From: Flavobacteriales bacterium
GTDB lineage: Bacteria > Bacteroidota > Bacteroidia > Flavobacteriales > BACL11
DNA: 48,080 nt
Direction of reading: 5' to 3'
Assembly (NCBI GenBank): GCA_014239655.1
Contig: JAAZYM010000042.1
Location: 1-48,080, forward strand
Shown: positions 1 to 8,622 of the stretch, piece after piece
How the letters are laid out: every line of letters begins with the position of its first letter
Position numbering within the stretch: position 1 is the stretch's first letter
Program-made: the position numbers and the translations under genes
The notes under the pieces: generated by a model
The model's database searches: none
What the model was told of the DNA's origin: nothing
The model's input: only the letters and a program-made list of their open reading frames with translations

Positions 1-1310
1 ATTATTGTTGATGAATTCCAGCTGGTTCTACCATAATATTTGTTGTAGTATTTGTGTTCAGGAAGCAATCCTTTTGCCCCGCTAACAAAATCGTTATTCA
101 TCCATTTACCGATGCCAAAACTACTTATATGGCTTTTCCAAGTGTTATATGCTTCTTTTGTGGTTTTATGTTTTTTAAAAAGATTTGTGAATATTTTGCA
201 GAAATATGTATTGCATGAAATTGTGATAGCTTCTTCTAGATTTACAAGAGATTTATGAGGATGACATTTTATAAGTTTCCCTTTTTCATATTCAAATCCA
301 TTATTACAGTTATAACTTTTGTTTTTATGTATAACTTTTTCTTCTAATGCAATTAATCCATTTAGTAATTTAAAAATAGAACCAGGAGGATATAGTCCTG
401 ATAGGGATCTATTAAAAAGAGGCTTATTTTTATCTGATAAAAGTTTCTGAAAATTTTTTGATCTTTTTCTTCCTGATAATTCCTCGGGGTTATATGAAGG
501 AGATGAAATTAGTGATAAAATTTCTCCAGTCTCAGGCTCTATAGCAACTATAGCACCTTTCTTATTTTTCATTAATTTTTCTCCATACTTTTGTAATTCA
601 AGATTAATTGTTGAATAAATATTTTTTCCTGAAATAGGTAAAGTATCAAACTTTCCTTCTTGGAATTCTCCCTGTTTTCTGTTATATACATCAACTAGTG
701 TTATTGACATTCCTTTTTTTCCCCTTAAATCTTTCTCATATCCTCCTTCTATTCCTTTTACCCCATATAAGTCTCCATTATTATAATATGAATCTTGTTC
801 AACCTTTTTTCTATTAACTTCCCCTAAATAGCCAAGGATATGTGCTGCTGATTTTGTAGTATATTTTCTTGTGTTAATTGTTTGTAAAAAGAATCCTGGG
901 AATTGAAAAAGTTTTTCTTGTAGTTTACTTGCTTGTTTGTAATCTATCTGTTTGTGAAATATACTTGCTTTATATTTTGAGTATTTTTTAATTTCATCTA
1001 GTTTTCTTTGAAAGAGATCAATTTCTATATTAATAAGTTTACATAAATTTAGTGTATCCATTTCTTTGACTTCTCTTGGAATTACCATAAGGTTGTAGGA
1101 AGGTATATTAGAGACGATTAAGTTACTATCTCTATCATAGATTAAACCTCTAACAGGAGTGAGTACATCATATCTTAGTGCATTGTTATTTGCAGAGAAT
1201 TTATAGTCATCATTTACTATTTGGATTCTAAATAATTGAATTAGAAAGATGAATGAAACAAAAAAAAACAAACTCAGTACAACTTGGTATCTTTTTTGAT
1301 TTTTCCTCAT
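1..1310 (-). CDS. mrdA: Penicillin-binding protein 2 (partial, C-terminus beyond window edge)
   Basis: Class B peptidoglycan transpeptidase of the elongation (rod) complex, anchored in the inner membrane with its catalytic domain in the periplasm. About 436 N-terminal codons are present; the family is usually about 600 residues, so the KTG box lies outside the window. I translated it from the ATG at 1308-1310. Visible are one N-terminal membrane helix (about residues 8-26), the pedestal motif RGLIYDRD near residue 55, the active-site SxxK in PPGSIFK (Ser about 311) and the SxN motif as SCN (about 365-367). The start overlaps the mreD stop as ATGA, which fits a purH-mreB-mreC-mreD-mrdA operon. 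The next gene expected downstream would be rodA, but it is not visible. Confidence 0.95.
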   Translation of the reverse strand, partial: MRKNQKRYQVVLSLFFFVSFIFLIQLFRIQIVNDDYKFSANNNALRYDVLTPVRGLIYDRDSNLIVSNIPSYNLMVIPREVKEMDTLNLCKLINIEIDLFQRKLDEIKKYSKYKASIFHKQIDYKQASKLQEKLFQFPGFFLQTINTRKYTTKSAAHILGYLGEVNRKKVEQDSYYNNGDLYGVKGIEGGYEKDLRGKKGMSITLVDVYNRKQGEFQEGKFDTLPISGKNIYSTINLELQKYGEKLMKNKKGAIVAIEPETGEILSLISSPSYNPEELSGRKRSKNFQKLLSDKNKPLFNRSLSGLYPPGSIFKLLNGLIALEEKVIHKNKSYNCNNGFEYEKGKLIKCHPHKSLVNLEEAITISCNTYFCKIFTNLFKKHKTTKEAYNTWKSHISSFGIGKWMNNDFVSGAKGLLPEHKYYNKYYGRTSWNSSTI

Positions 1311-1807
1311 GCTTTGTAGAAGAATAGTTGAGTAATAGATACAATAATGCTAGTAATTACTGTACTAAGAATTATCTTTATTAAAATTTGAAAATTAAAT
1401 GTAGTGTGTTCTAAAATAAATAGGGTAGAATGATGAATAAAAATTAATATTGATGAGAATAGTATAAATGATTTAGCTCCAATTTTCTGTATAATTAGTT
1501 CATCGTGATCTTCTATTATATTGTGAGGGATCGTGATTCTAGATGTTGATGTTTTTATTATAGCAATCATTAGGCATGCGGTTGAATGTATACCAAGATT
1601 ACCAGAAAAAATATCAATTAATAGTCCAAATGCAAAAGCATATATTAGTAAAAACCATGTTGGTATTTTATTTGGCATTATTATAAGAATAATAATATAT
1701 AAATATGGATTAATATAGGAGGCAAATAATATTTCATTCAATATATATATCTGAATTAATAAAAATATTGGTAGGTGATATATGTATTTTATTATTGCCT
1801 TACTCAT
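1307..1807 (-). CDS. mreD: Rod shape-determining protein MreD
   Basis: Integral membrane component of the MreBCD elongation complex. The 166-residue product is almost wholly hydrophobic, with about five membrane segments, and matches MreD in size and in position between mreC and mrdA. MreD sequence is poorly conserved, so the call leans on context. It overlaps mreC by 8 nt at its start and mrdA by 4 nt (ATGA) at its end, which suggests translational coupling. It ends in TGA, a stop used in this window only at such overlaps. Confidence 0.85.
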   Translation of the reverse strand: MSKAIIKYIYHLPIFLLIQIYILNEILFASYINPYLYIIILIIMPNKIPTWFLLIYAFAFGLLIDIFSGNLGIHSTACLMIAIIKTSTSRITIPHNIIEDHDELIIQKIGAKSFILFSSILIFIHHSTLFILEHTTFNFQILIKIILSTVITSIIVSITQLFFYKA

Positions 1808-2600
1808 TTATCAATGATTCTAGTTTTAATTGCTCTCTTGATTCATAAGACTCAACAATATATGCATGTGTTAGTTTGTTAAAATCAGCAAATAGTTTGA
1901 TTGTAATATCTTGATTGCCTGATTCACTATTTTTTTTAAATGAATTAACGATTCCTATATCTATTCCTGCAGGAAAGATTGTGCTGTATCCATTTGTTAT
2001 AATAGTGTCGCCAATCTCAATCTTAACATGATTAGGGATGCTTTCTATATTTGCTGTTTTATAATTAAACCCATGCCATTTTAATGACCCATAGTTTTTT
2101 TGGCTTTTTAGACAGATGCTAATCGCAGATTGTTTATTTAAAACAGAAATTATTAGCGAAAAATTTTCAGTAGTTGAATGTATAATTCCAATTACACCAT
2201 TCTCACAAATAACTCCCATTCCAGCTTTTATTCCATGTTTATTTCCTTTATTTATTGTTAGAAAATTATTTCTTTTATGAATAGAGTTATTAATAATTTT
2301 TGCAGAGATATATTTCTGTTGTTTTGTGTTGTTAATATGATTTTCATTATCACTACTTATAAGGTTATATAGTTTTGTGTTTTCATTTAATAACTGTTTA
2401 TTAATATTTTTTAGTTTAAAGTATTCATTGATATTATTTGTTAAACTATATATTTCTCCTTTATAGTTATTAGCATGTTCTAAGGCTATACTATTTTGAA
2501 ATGAATTGTTTTTAAGATATAAATTGATTGAGATGCCTTGAAGAAATAAGAATACTATAAGAACATTATACATTCTAATAAAACGTAGTAAGTTCTGCAT
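1800..2600 (-). CDS. mreC: Rod shape-determining protein MreC
   Basis: Periplasmic scaffold of the elongation complex that links MreB/MreD to PBP2. The 266-residue product has one N-terminal membrane helix (about residues 12-28), a polar, probably coiled-coil stretch (about 40-90) and the MreC beta domain. The typical segment GIKAGMGVICENGVIG lies near residues 123-138. Length is normal for Bacteroidota MreC. It starts 9 nt after the mreB stop and overlaps mreD by 8 nt. Intact mreC, mreD and mrdA argue that the rod system is still under selection despite the stop in mreB. Confidence 0.92.
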   Translation of the reverse strand: MQNLLRFIRMYNVLIVFLFLQGISINLYLKNNSFQNSIALEHANNYKGEIYSLTNNINEYFKLKNINKQLLNENTKLYNLISSDNENHINNTKQQKYISAKIINNSIHKRNNFLTINKGNKHGIKAGMGVICENGVIGIIHSTTENFSLIISVLNKQSAISICLKSQKNYGSLKWHGFNYKTANIESIPNHVKIEIGDTIITNGYSTIFPAGIDIGIVNSFKKNSESGNQDITIKLFADFNKLTHAYIVESYESREQLKLESLINE

Positions 2601-2609
2601 AATATTTTT

Positions 2610-3632
2610 CTATCGTATTAGGAAAGTATAGTTTTCTGTATTTTTTAATGCAATTCCAGTTCCTCTAGCTACTGCTCTAAGTGGATCTTCAGCAACATAT
2701 ACTGGTAATTTTGTTTTTGTTGAAATCCTTTTGTCTAGACCTCTTAGCATTGACCCTCCTCCGGTAAGATAAAGCCCCTCATTATAGATGTCAGCAGATA
2801 AAGCTGGAGGAGTTTGGAATAAGCAACTCATTACAGCTTCTTCAATCTGTTCTATTTAATTGTTCAGAGCTCCTGCTATTTCTTTATATGTTACAATAAT
2901 TTCTTTTGGGATACCACTCATTAGATCTCTACCATGTACAGCATAATTTGCAGGAGGGTCCTTTAATTCTGTTAGTGCAGAGCCTACATTAATTTTAATT
3001 TGTTCCGCCATTATATCACCCACAGCAATATTATGTCGAGTTTTCATATATGTCTTGATGTTATCGGTAAATTCATCTCCTGCAACCCTAATAGATTTGT
3101 CGCATACAATTCCTCCTAAAGAGATAACTGCAATTTCTGTTGTTCCACCACCAATGTCAATTACCATATTTCCTTTAGGCTCTAAGACATCAATTCCAAT
3201 TCCAATTGCTGCTGCCATTGGTTCCATAATTAACCATACATCTTTTGCTCCGGCATGTTCGGCAGAATCTACAACTGCTCTTTTTTCAACTTCTGTAACT
3301 CCTGAAGGTATACATACCACCATTTTTAATGCAGGAGAAAAAAGAGTCCTTTTTCTTGGAATCATTTTGATAAATCCCCTTATCATTTGCTCAGAAGATT
3401 GAAAATCTGCTATAACTCCATCTTTCAGAGGTCGCATTGTCTCAATATCTTTATGTGCTTTACCATGCATTTGCTGAGCTCTTTTACCAATTGCAATTAC
3501 TTCACCTGTTCTTACATTTTTTGCAACTATCGAGGGTTCATCAACTACAACTTTATCATTATGTATAATTAATGTATTAGCAGTTCCTAAGTCTATTGCA
3601 ATAGCTTCTTGCATGAAGTCAAAAAATCCCAT
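2610..3632 (-). pseudogene. mreB: Rod shape-determining protein MreB, interrupted by one in-frame TAA
   Basis: Actin-like filament protein that positions lateral wall synthesis. Read straight through, the frame from 3632 to 2610 encodes 340 residues, exactly MreB size. It has the phosphate-1 loop IDLGTANTLI (about 14-23), the phosphate-2 loop VIDIGGGTTE (near 157) and the adenosine loop YLTGGGSMLRG (near 288). Codon 259 (2856-2858) is TAA where relatives carry serine (NNS-IEQIEEAVM), so TCA to TAA explains it; there is no frameshift. Taken literally, the gene gives a 258-residue fragment and, if translation restarts at 2831, a 73-residue tail. It may be a sequencing or amplification error, a rare variant or a real lesion. 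It lies 11 nt after purH and 9 nt before mreC. Confidence 0.9.
2856..2858 (-). other. Premature TAA codon 259 within mreB
   Basis: Minus-strand context is GCT CTG AAC AAT TAA ATA GAA CAG ATT GAA. The same frame continues with MreB-like residues on both sides, and the downstream start at 2831 is exactly 267 codons after the mreB start. One base (plus-strand position 2857, T instead of G) would restore TCA serine. Confidence 0.9.
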
Positions 3633-3643
3633 AGTTTATTTTT

Positions 3644-5167
3644 TTAATGTTTAAAGTGTCTTGTTCCAGTCATAACCATACTCATATTTTTTTTATTACA
3701 AAACTCTATAGATAAATTATCTTTAATAGATCCTCCAGGCTGAATTACTGATGATATCCCAGATTTATTTGCTAATTCTACGCAGTCAGGAAATGGAAAA
3801 AAAGCATCAGAGGCCATTACAGAACCGACTAAATCGAAGTTAAAGTTCTTAGCTTTTTCTACTGCTTGTTTTAACGCATCCACTCTAGATGTTTGTCCCA
3901 CTCCACTTGCTAAAAGCTGTTTGTTTTTTGCAAATACAATAGTATTTGATTTAGTATGCTTACACACCTTTGAGGCAAAGACTAAATTTTCAAGCTCTTC
4001 TTTAGATGGGGCTTTTTCTGTTACCGTTTTCATAATAGAGATATCATCAGTAATTAAATCTTTATCTTGAAATAAGACACCATTTAAAATGGTTCTATAT
4101 TGTGTCTTTGGTAAATTTATATTTTTTTGTTTTAATAATACTCTTTTTGATTTAGTTTTTAATAAATCAAGCGCATCATCTGAATAACTAGGAGCAATTA
4201 AGACTTCGTAAAAGAGTTGATTAATTTCTTTTGCTGTTTCTAAGTCTATATCTTTATTTGTAATTAGGATACCTCCAAAAGCAGAGATTGGATCGCCAGC
4301 TAGTGCATCTTGAAAAGCAGATTTCAGGTGATCTCTACTTGCGATTCCGCATGCATTATTATGCTTTAATATAGCAAATGTTGTGTCTTTAAATTCTGAA
4401 ATTAAATTTACTGCTGAGTCAATATCAAGTAGATTGTTATAAGAAAGTTCTTTACCATTTAACTGATCAAAGATCATGTCTATATCGCCAAAAAAATATC
4501 CTTTTTGATGAGGATTTTCTCCATACCTTAATTCAGTATTTTTTTGTCTACTTTCTTTAAATACTGTGATGCTTTCATCATTTAGATAATTAAATATATG
4601 TGTATCATAATCTGAAGATAAATTAAAAGCATCAACAGCATATTTTTTTCTAGTATCTAAATCAGTGAATGCTTCTTGTTTCTCTAAAATATTTAATAAA
4701 TCTTGATATTGATTCTTTTGTGAGACAACCATTACATCTTTATAGTTTTTTGCTCCAGCTCTAATTAAAGAGATTCCGCCAATATCAATTTTTTCAATAA
4801 TTTCACTATGATTGTTATTGTTCTTAACTGTACCCTCAAATGGATATAAATCAACAATAACTAAATCAAATTCTGGTATATTATAGTTAACCAGTTGTCT
4901 ATGATCATCAGAGTTTCCTCTTCTAGCTAGAATCCCTCCAAAGACATTTGGGTGTAATGTTTTTACTCTACCTCCTAATATTGATGGGTATGTTGTGAGG
5001 TCTTCTATTTTATTAACTTCTACACCTAAGCCTTTGATGAAATTTTCTGTCCCCCCTGTTGAATATATTTTAATATTATATTCAGATAGTTTTTTGATAA
5101 TATGATCTAACCCCTCCTTATTAAATACTGATATTAGGGCATTTTTTATTTTAATTTTATCATTCAT
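3644..5167 (-). CDS. purH: Bifunctional AICAR formyltransferase / IMP cyclohydrolase PurH
   Basis: Catalyses the last two steps of IMP synthesis: formyl transfer from 10-formyl-THF to AICAR, then ring closure. The 507 residues match the family length. The N-terminal MGS-like cyclohydrolase domain shows ISVFNKEGL and STGGTENFI (about residues 13-44) and GGRVKTLHP. The C-terminal transformylase domain shows KHNNACGIA (near 266) and the conserved ASDAFFPFPD (near 450), and the protein ends in the typical GTRHFKH. It heads the purH-mreBCD-mrdA run, a Bacteroidota arrangement. The 126-nt gap upstream to mfd (5168-5293) should hold its promoter, but I saw no exact TAnnTTTG there. Confidence 0.97.
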   Translation of the reverse strand: MNDKIKIKNALISVFNKEGLDHIIKKLSEYNIKIYSTGGTENFIKGLGVEVNKIEDLTTYPSILGGRVKTLHPNVFGGILARRGNSDDHRQLVNYNIPEFDLVIVDLYPFEGTVKNNNNHSEIIEKIDIGGISLIRAGAKNYKDVMVVSQKNQYQDLLNILEKQEAFTDLDTRKKYAVDAFNLSSDYDTHIFNYLNDESITVFKESRQKNTELRYGENPHQKGYFFGDIDMIFDQLNGKELSYNNLLDIDSAVNLISEFKDTTFAILKHNNACGIASRDHLKSAFQDALAGDPISAFGGILITNKDIDLETAKEINQLFYEVLIAPSYSDDALDLLKTKSKRVLLKQKNINLPKTQYRTILNGVLFQDKDLITDDISIMKTVTEKAPSKEELENLVFASKVCKHTKSNTIVFAKNKQLLASGVGQTSRVDALKQAVEKAKNFNFDLVGSVMASDAFFPFPDCVELANKSGISSVIQPGGSIKDNLSIEFCNKKNMSMVMTGTRHFKH

Positions 5168-5293
5168 TATTTAGATTGTGCTATTACTTGCAATTTTACC
5201 CAAATCACAGATAATTATCAAGACATTTATATCATAATAAAGTTATTGTTGATAAGTTACAGATTTTGTTAAAAGAATTGCGTCTCAATCAGT

Positions 5294-8200
5294 TTAAACT
5301 TCCTGTTTTAGGATATTAGAAAATAGATCTAATACATTCTGAACCTCAAAGGCGCTTTCACTCCTTAATGATAGCTTTCCATTTATTTCTTTTAATTCAC
5401 AATCTTTCGGATTCTTTTTTAGATAAGATAATACTTTCTTGAATGATTGTGATTCAAAGTAAATAGAGTTATTATTTGAACTGAAATAGGCTCTTAATGA
5501 ATCATTTTTAAGAATAATCCTTTCAAACCCTATCTCTTTCCCTTTCCATCTTAATTTAATAGCTTTAAACAGAACATGTATTTCTTGTGGAATTCCCCCA
5601 AATCTATCAACTAAATTTTTTTCAAAGATTAATAAGTTCTCTTCATTTTCGATTTCATTAAGTGTTTTATAAAGATTTAGTCTCTCTTCTATATTTGAGA
5701 CATAATCATCGGGAATAAGAATTTCATTATCAGTGTCTAGTTGACAATCTTTAATGATAAATTTTTCTTTCTCATTTTTAAAAAGATTCTTAAATTTTTC
5801 TTCTTTTAATTCTTCTATAGCTTCATTTAGAATTCTTTGATACATTTCAAACCCAATTTCATTGATAAATCCACTTTGATCTGCACCTAGTAAATCACCT
5901 GCGCCTCTAATATCTAAATCTCTCATTGCTATTTTAAATCCGCTACCAATATTTGAGAATTGTTCTAGCGCATGCAGTCTTTTTCTTGAATCTTCTGAAA
6001 TTTGATGAGTGGGCGGGCTAATAAGATAACAGAATGCTTTTTTATTACTTCTTCCTACTCTTCCTCGCATTTGATGAAGATCACTTAAACCAAAATTTTG
6101 TGCATTATTGATAATAATAGTATTTGCATTAGGAATATCTACACCATTTTCAATTATTGTTGTGGAAATTAAAACATCAAATTCTCCTTCAATAAATTCA
6201 TTCATTAATAATTCTATTTTATTACCCTCCATTTGTCCGTGACCAGTTTTAATCTTAGCGTTTGGACATAATCTATTTAAAAGACCTGCAACTTCTTTAA
6301 TGTTTTCTATTCTATTATGTACAAAGAAGATCTGTCCATTTCTTGCAATCTCATACATTATGGCATCTCTTATTATTTCTTCATTTAATCCAATAATTTT
6401 AGTTTCAATACTTTGACGATTTGGTGGAGGTGTATTAATTATCGATAGATCTCTCGCTCCTAAGAGAGAGAATTGCAAGGTTCTTGGTATCGGAGTAGCT
6501 GTTAATGTGAGTGTGTCGATATTTGATTTGAATGACTTTAATTTGTCTTTTATGTTTACTCCAAATTTTTGTTCTTCATCAATTATTAATAACCCTAGAT
6601 TATTAAATAGAATATCTTTCCCTACTATTCTATGTGTTCCGATAATTATATCAATCTCTCCATTTTTTATTTTTGTGATAATTTCTTTTTGTTCTTTCTT
6701 TGTTCGAAACCTATTAAGATAATCAATATTACATGGAAAGCTTTCTAATCGTTTAGAGAAGGTTTTAAAATGCTGTAAGGCCAATATAGTTGTTGGTACT
6801 AATATTGCAACTTGTTTATTATCTGTGACAGCTTTAAAAGCTGCCCTAATTGCTAATTCTGTTTTTCCAAAACCAACATCACCACAAACTAATCTATCCA
6901 TTGGCATTTCATTTTCCATATCATTTTTAATTGCATTTGTTGCTTTACTTTGATCAGGGGTGTCTTCGTAAATGAATGAGGACTCAAGTTCATGTTGTAG
7001 ATAAGTGTCCGAAGAAAATGCAAAGCCTTTGTTTTTCTTTCTTTTTGCATATAGTGTAATTAGATCAAAGGCAATCTGCTTAATTTTATTTTTTGTCTTT
7101 TGTTTTGATTTATTCCAATTTGGCGTTCCAAGCTGATTGATTTTAGGCTCACGACCTTCTTTTGCAGAGTATTTAGATATTTTATGTAATGAATGAATGC
7201 TAATGTAGAGAATATCGCCTCCTTTATATGTTAGCTTAATTACCTCTTGTCTTTTATTGTTATTAGTTATCTTATGTAAGCCACTGAATTTACCAATTCC
7301 ATGATCTATGTGTGTAACAAAATCACCAATCTTTAGATTAGTTAATTGATTTAATGTTATGATATGCTTATTACTAAATTTTGTTTTTGATTTAAATTTA
7401 TGAAAACGACTAAATATTTGATGGTCAGTAAATATTTCTACTTGATTGTCTATATCAATAAACCCCTCATGGATGGATAAATTGATTATTTTAATATCAG
7501 ATAAATCAAATTGATCTTCAAAGATATTGTAAAATCTATTTGCTTGTTCTTCTGAAGAACATAGAATTATATTCTTAATATTATTAGAATGATTTTCTTT
7601 TAATTTTTCTAAAAGTAGATTAATGTTTTTGTTAAATTTAATTTGAGGTAAACAATTGCATTTAATTGTTTTTTGAGTTTTGAATGTAGGATTTCCTATT
7701 TCAATGATTTTATGTGAGCTGATTTCTTGAATAAAATCATCGCTGTTTGTAAATAAAAGATGAATATCCTTTTTCTTGTACATAGAATCTGATCTAAGAT
7801 TTGTTATAGATTTTTGATAATGATCAGTAATTATTCCTTTGATGAAATTTATGTCTTTTATCCAGATGATAGAATCTTGGGGAAGGTATTGAATGAAGCT
7901 TATTTGCTTTTTCAATATCTTTTTTTTCTGTGTATTTGGCATTATTTCAATCCTCTTTCTATTTTTAATAGATAGCTGTGTATTAATGTCAAAAGTTCTA
8001 ATATTTTCTATTTTATCTTCAAAGAATTCTATTCGACATGGATATTCATGTGCATATGAAAAAACATCAACAATACCGCCTCGGATAGAGAACTGCCCCG
8101 GATCAGTAACAAAGTCAGTTAATTCAAATTTTTGTTTTTCAAGTTCATTTTCCAAACTTTCTAGATCATAGGTTTCATTCTGTTTTATTGAAATTGTATT

Positions 8201-8611
8201 TCTTTTTAATTCTTTTCTGCTTATTACTTTCTCTAATAATGCTTCTGGGTATGTTACTATAATTGGTTTCTTATGGTTATTTAGTTTATTGAGTACCTCG
8301 GATCTTAATAGAATATTTGCATTGTCTGTTTCATTATATTGATGCATTCTTCTATATGATGCTGGAAAAAAAAGAATTTCTTTTTCAAGAATATTTTCTA
8401 CATCATTTATAAAATAAGATGCTTCTTCTTTGTCTCTAAATATAAACAGATTTGGTTTTTCCGATTTTTGTAGAATTAATGAAGAGTAGAAAGAAAAAGA
8501 AGACCCTATATTTCCTTGGAAATTTATCTTTTTGATATTTGAATTTAAAACATTCTCAATCTCTTTATTAATTTCTGTCTTCTCAAAATATTTTAGAATT
8601 GAGTTATTAAT
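5294..8611 (-). CDS. mfd: Transcription-repair coupling factor Mfd (non-ATG start)
   Basis: SF2 ATPase that removes stalled RNA polymerase and recruits UvrA to damaged template strands. Domains in order: UvrB-like module (to about residue 240, with PGQFSIRGGIVDVF), RNA polymerase-interacting domain (GDFVTHIDHGIGKFSG, near 425), helicase motifs with Walker A GDVGFGKTE (near 575), DEEQ box IIDEEQKFG (near 677), motif VI QMRGRVGRS, and a TRCF C-terminal domain. The first ATG in frame is at 8347, which would drop about 88 residues. The frame above it is open and Mfd-like (for example LFIFRDKEEASYFIND) up to an ATT at 8609-8611, 11 nt after the pfp stop. I chose that ATT, giving 1105 residues, normal for the group. 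No ATG, GTG or TTG exists in that stretch. Confidence 0.88.
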   Translation of the reverse strand: MNNSILKYFEKTEINKEIENVLNSNIKKINFQGNIGSSFSFYSSLILQKSEKPNLFIFRDKEEASYFINDVENILEKEILFFPASYRRMHQYNETDNANILLRSEVLNKLNNHKKPIIVTYPEALLEKVISRKELKRNTISIKQNETYDLESLENELEKQKFELTDFVTDPGQFSIRGGIVDVFSYAHEYPCRIEFFEDKIENIRTFDINTQLSIKNRKRIEIMPNTQKKKILKKQISFIQYLPQDSIIWIKDINFIKGIITDHYQKSITNLRSDSMYKKKDIHLLFTNSDDFIQEISSHKIIEIGNPTFKTQKTIKCNCLPQIKFNKNINLLLEKLKENHSNNIKNIILCSSEEQANRFYNIFEDQFDLSDIKIINLSIHEGFIDIDNQVEIFTDHQIFSRFHKFKSKTKFSNKHIITLNQLTNLKIGDFVTHIDHGIGKFSGLHKITNNNKRQEVIKLTYKGGDILYISIHSLHKISKYSAKEGREPKINQLGTPNWNKSKQKTKNKIKQIAFDLITLYAKRKKNKGFAFSSDTYLQHELESSFIYEDTPDQSKATNAIKNDMENEMPMDRLVCGDVGFGKTELAIRAAFKAVTDNKQVAILVPTTILALQHFKTFSKRLESFPCNIDYLNRFRTKKEQKEIITKIKNGEIDIIIGTHRIVGKDILFNNLGLLIIDEEQKFGVNIKDKLKSFKSNIDTLTLTATPIPRTLQFSLLGARDLSIINTPPPNRQSIETKIIGLNEEIIRDAIMYEIARNGQIFFVHNRIENIKEVAGLLNRLCPNAKIKTGHGQMEGNKIELLMNEFIEGEFDVLISTTIIENGVDIPNANTIIINNAQNFGLSDLHQMRGRVGRSNKKAFCYLISPPTHQISEDSRKRLHALEQFSNIGSGFKIAMRDLDIRGAGDLLGADQSGFINEIGFEMYQRILNEAIEELKEEKFKNLFKNEKEKFIIKDCQLDTDNEILIPDDYVSNIEERLNLYKTLNEIENEENLLIFEKNLVDRFGGIPQEIHVLFKAIKLRWKGKEIGFERIILKNDSLRAYFSSNNNSIYFESQSFKKVLSYLKKNPKDCELKEINGKLSLRSESAFEVQNVLDLFSNILKQEV

Positions 8612-8622
8612 AAAGCTGTTGT

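Noticed and set aside
52-258. Plus-strand 68-residue frame at the left edge
   Set aside because: It lies antisense within mrdA, whose PBP2 motifs are clear; the other antisense frames inside genes were dropped for the same reason.
2856-2858. Reassignment of TAA to an amino acid
   Set aside because: TAA ends 30 of the 48 genes whose stops lie in the window, so it clearly works as a stop.
2610-3632. A frameshift in mreB
   Set aside because: The two fragments are in the same frame (801 nt, 267 codons between starts); one stop codon explains the break.
5168-5293. Riboswitch or purine operator before purH
   Set aside because: No convincing stem, palindrome or -7 consensus was found in the 126 nt.
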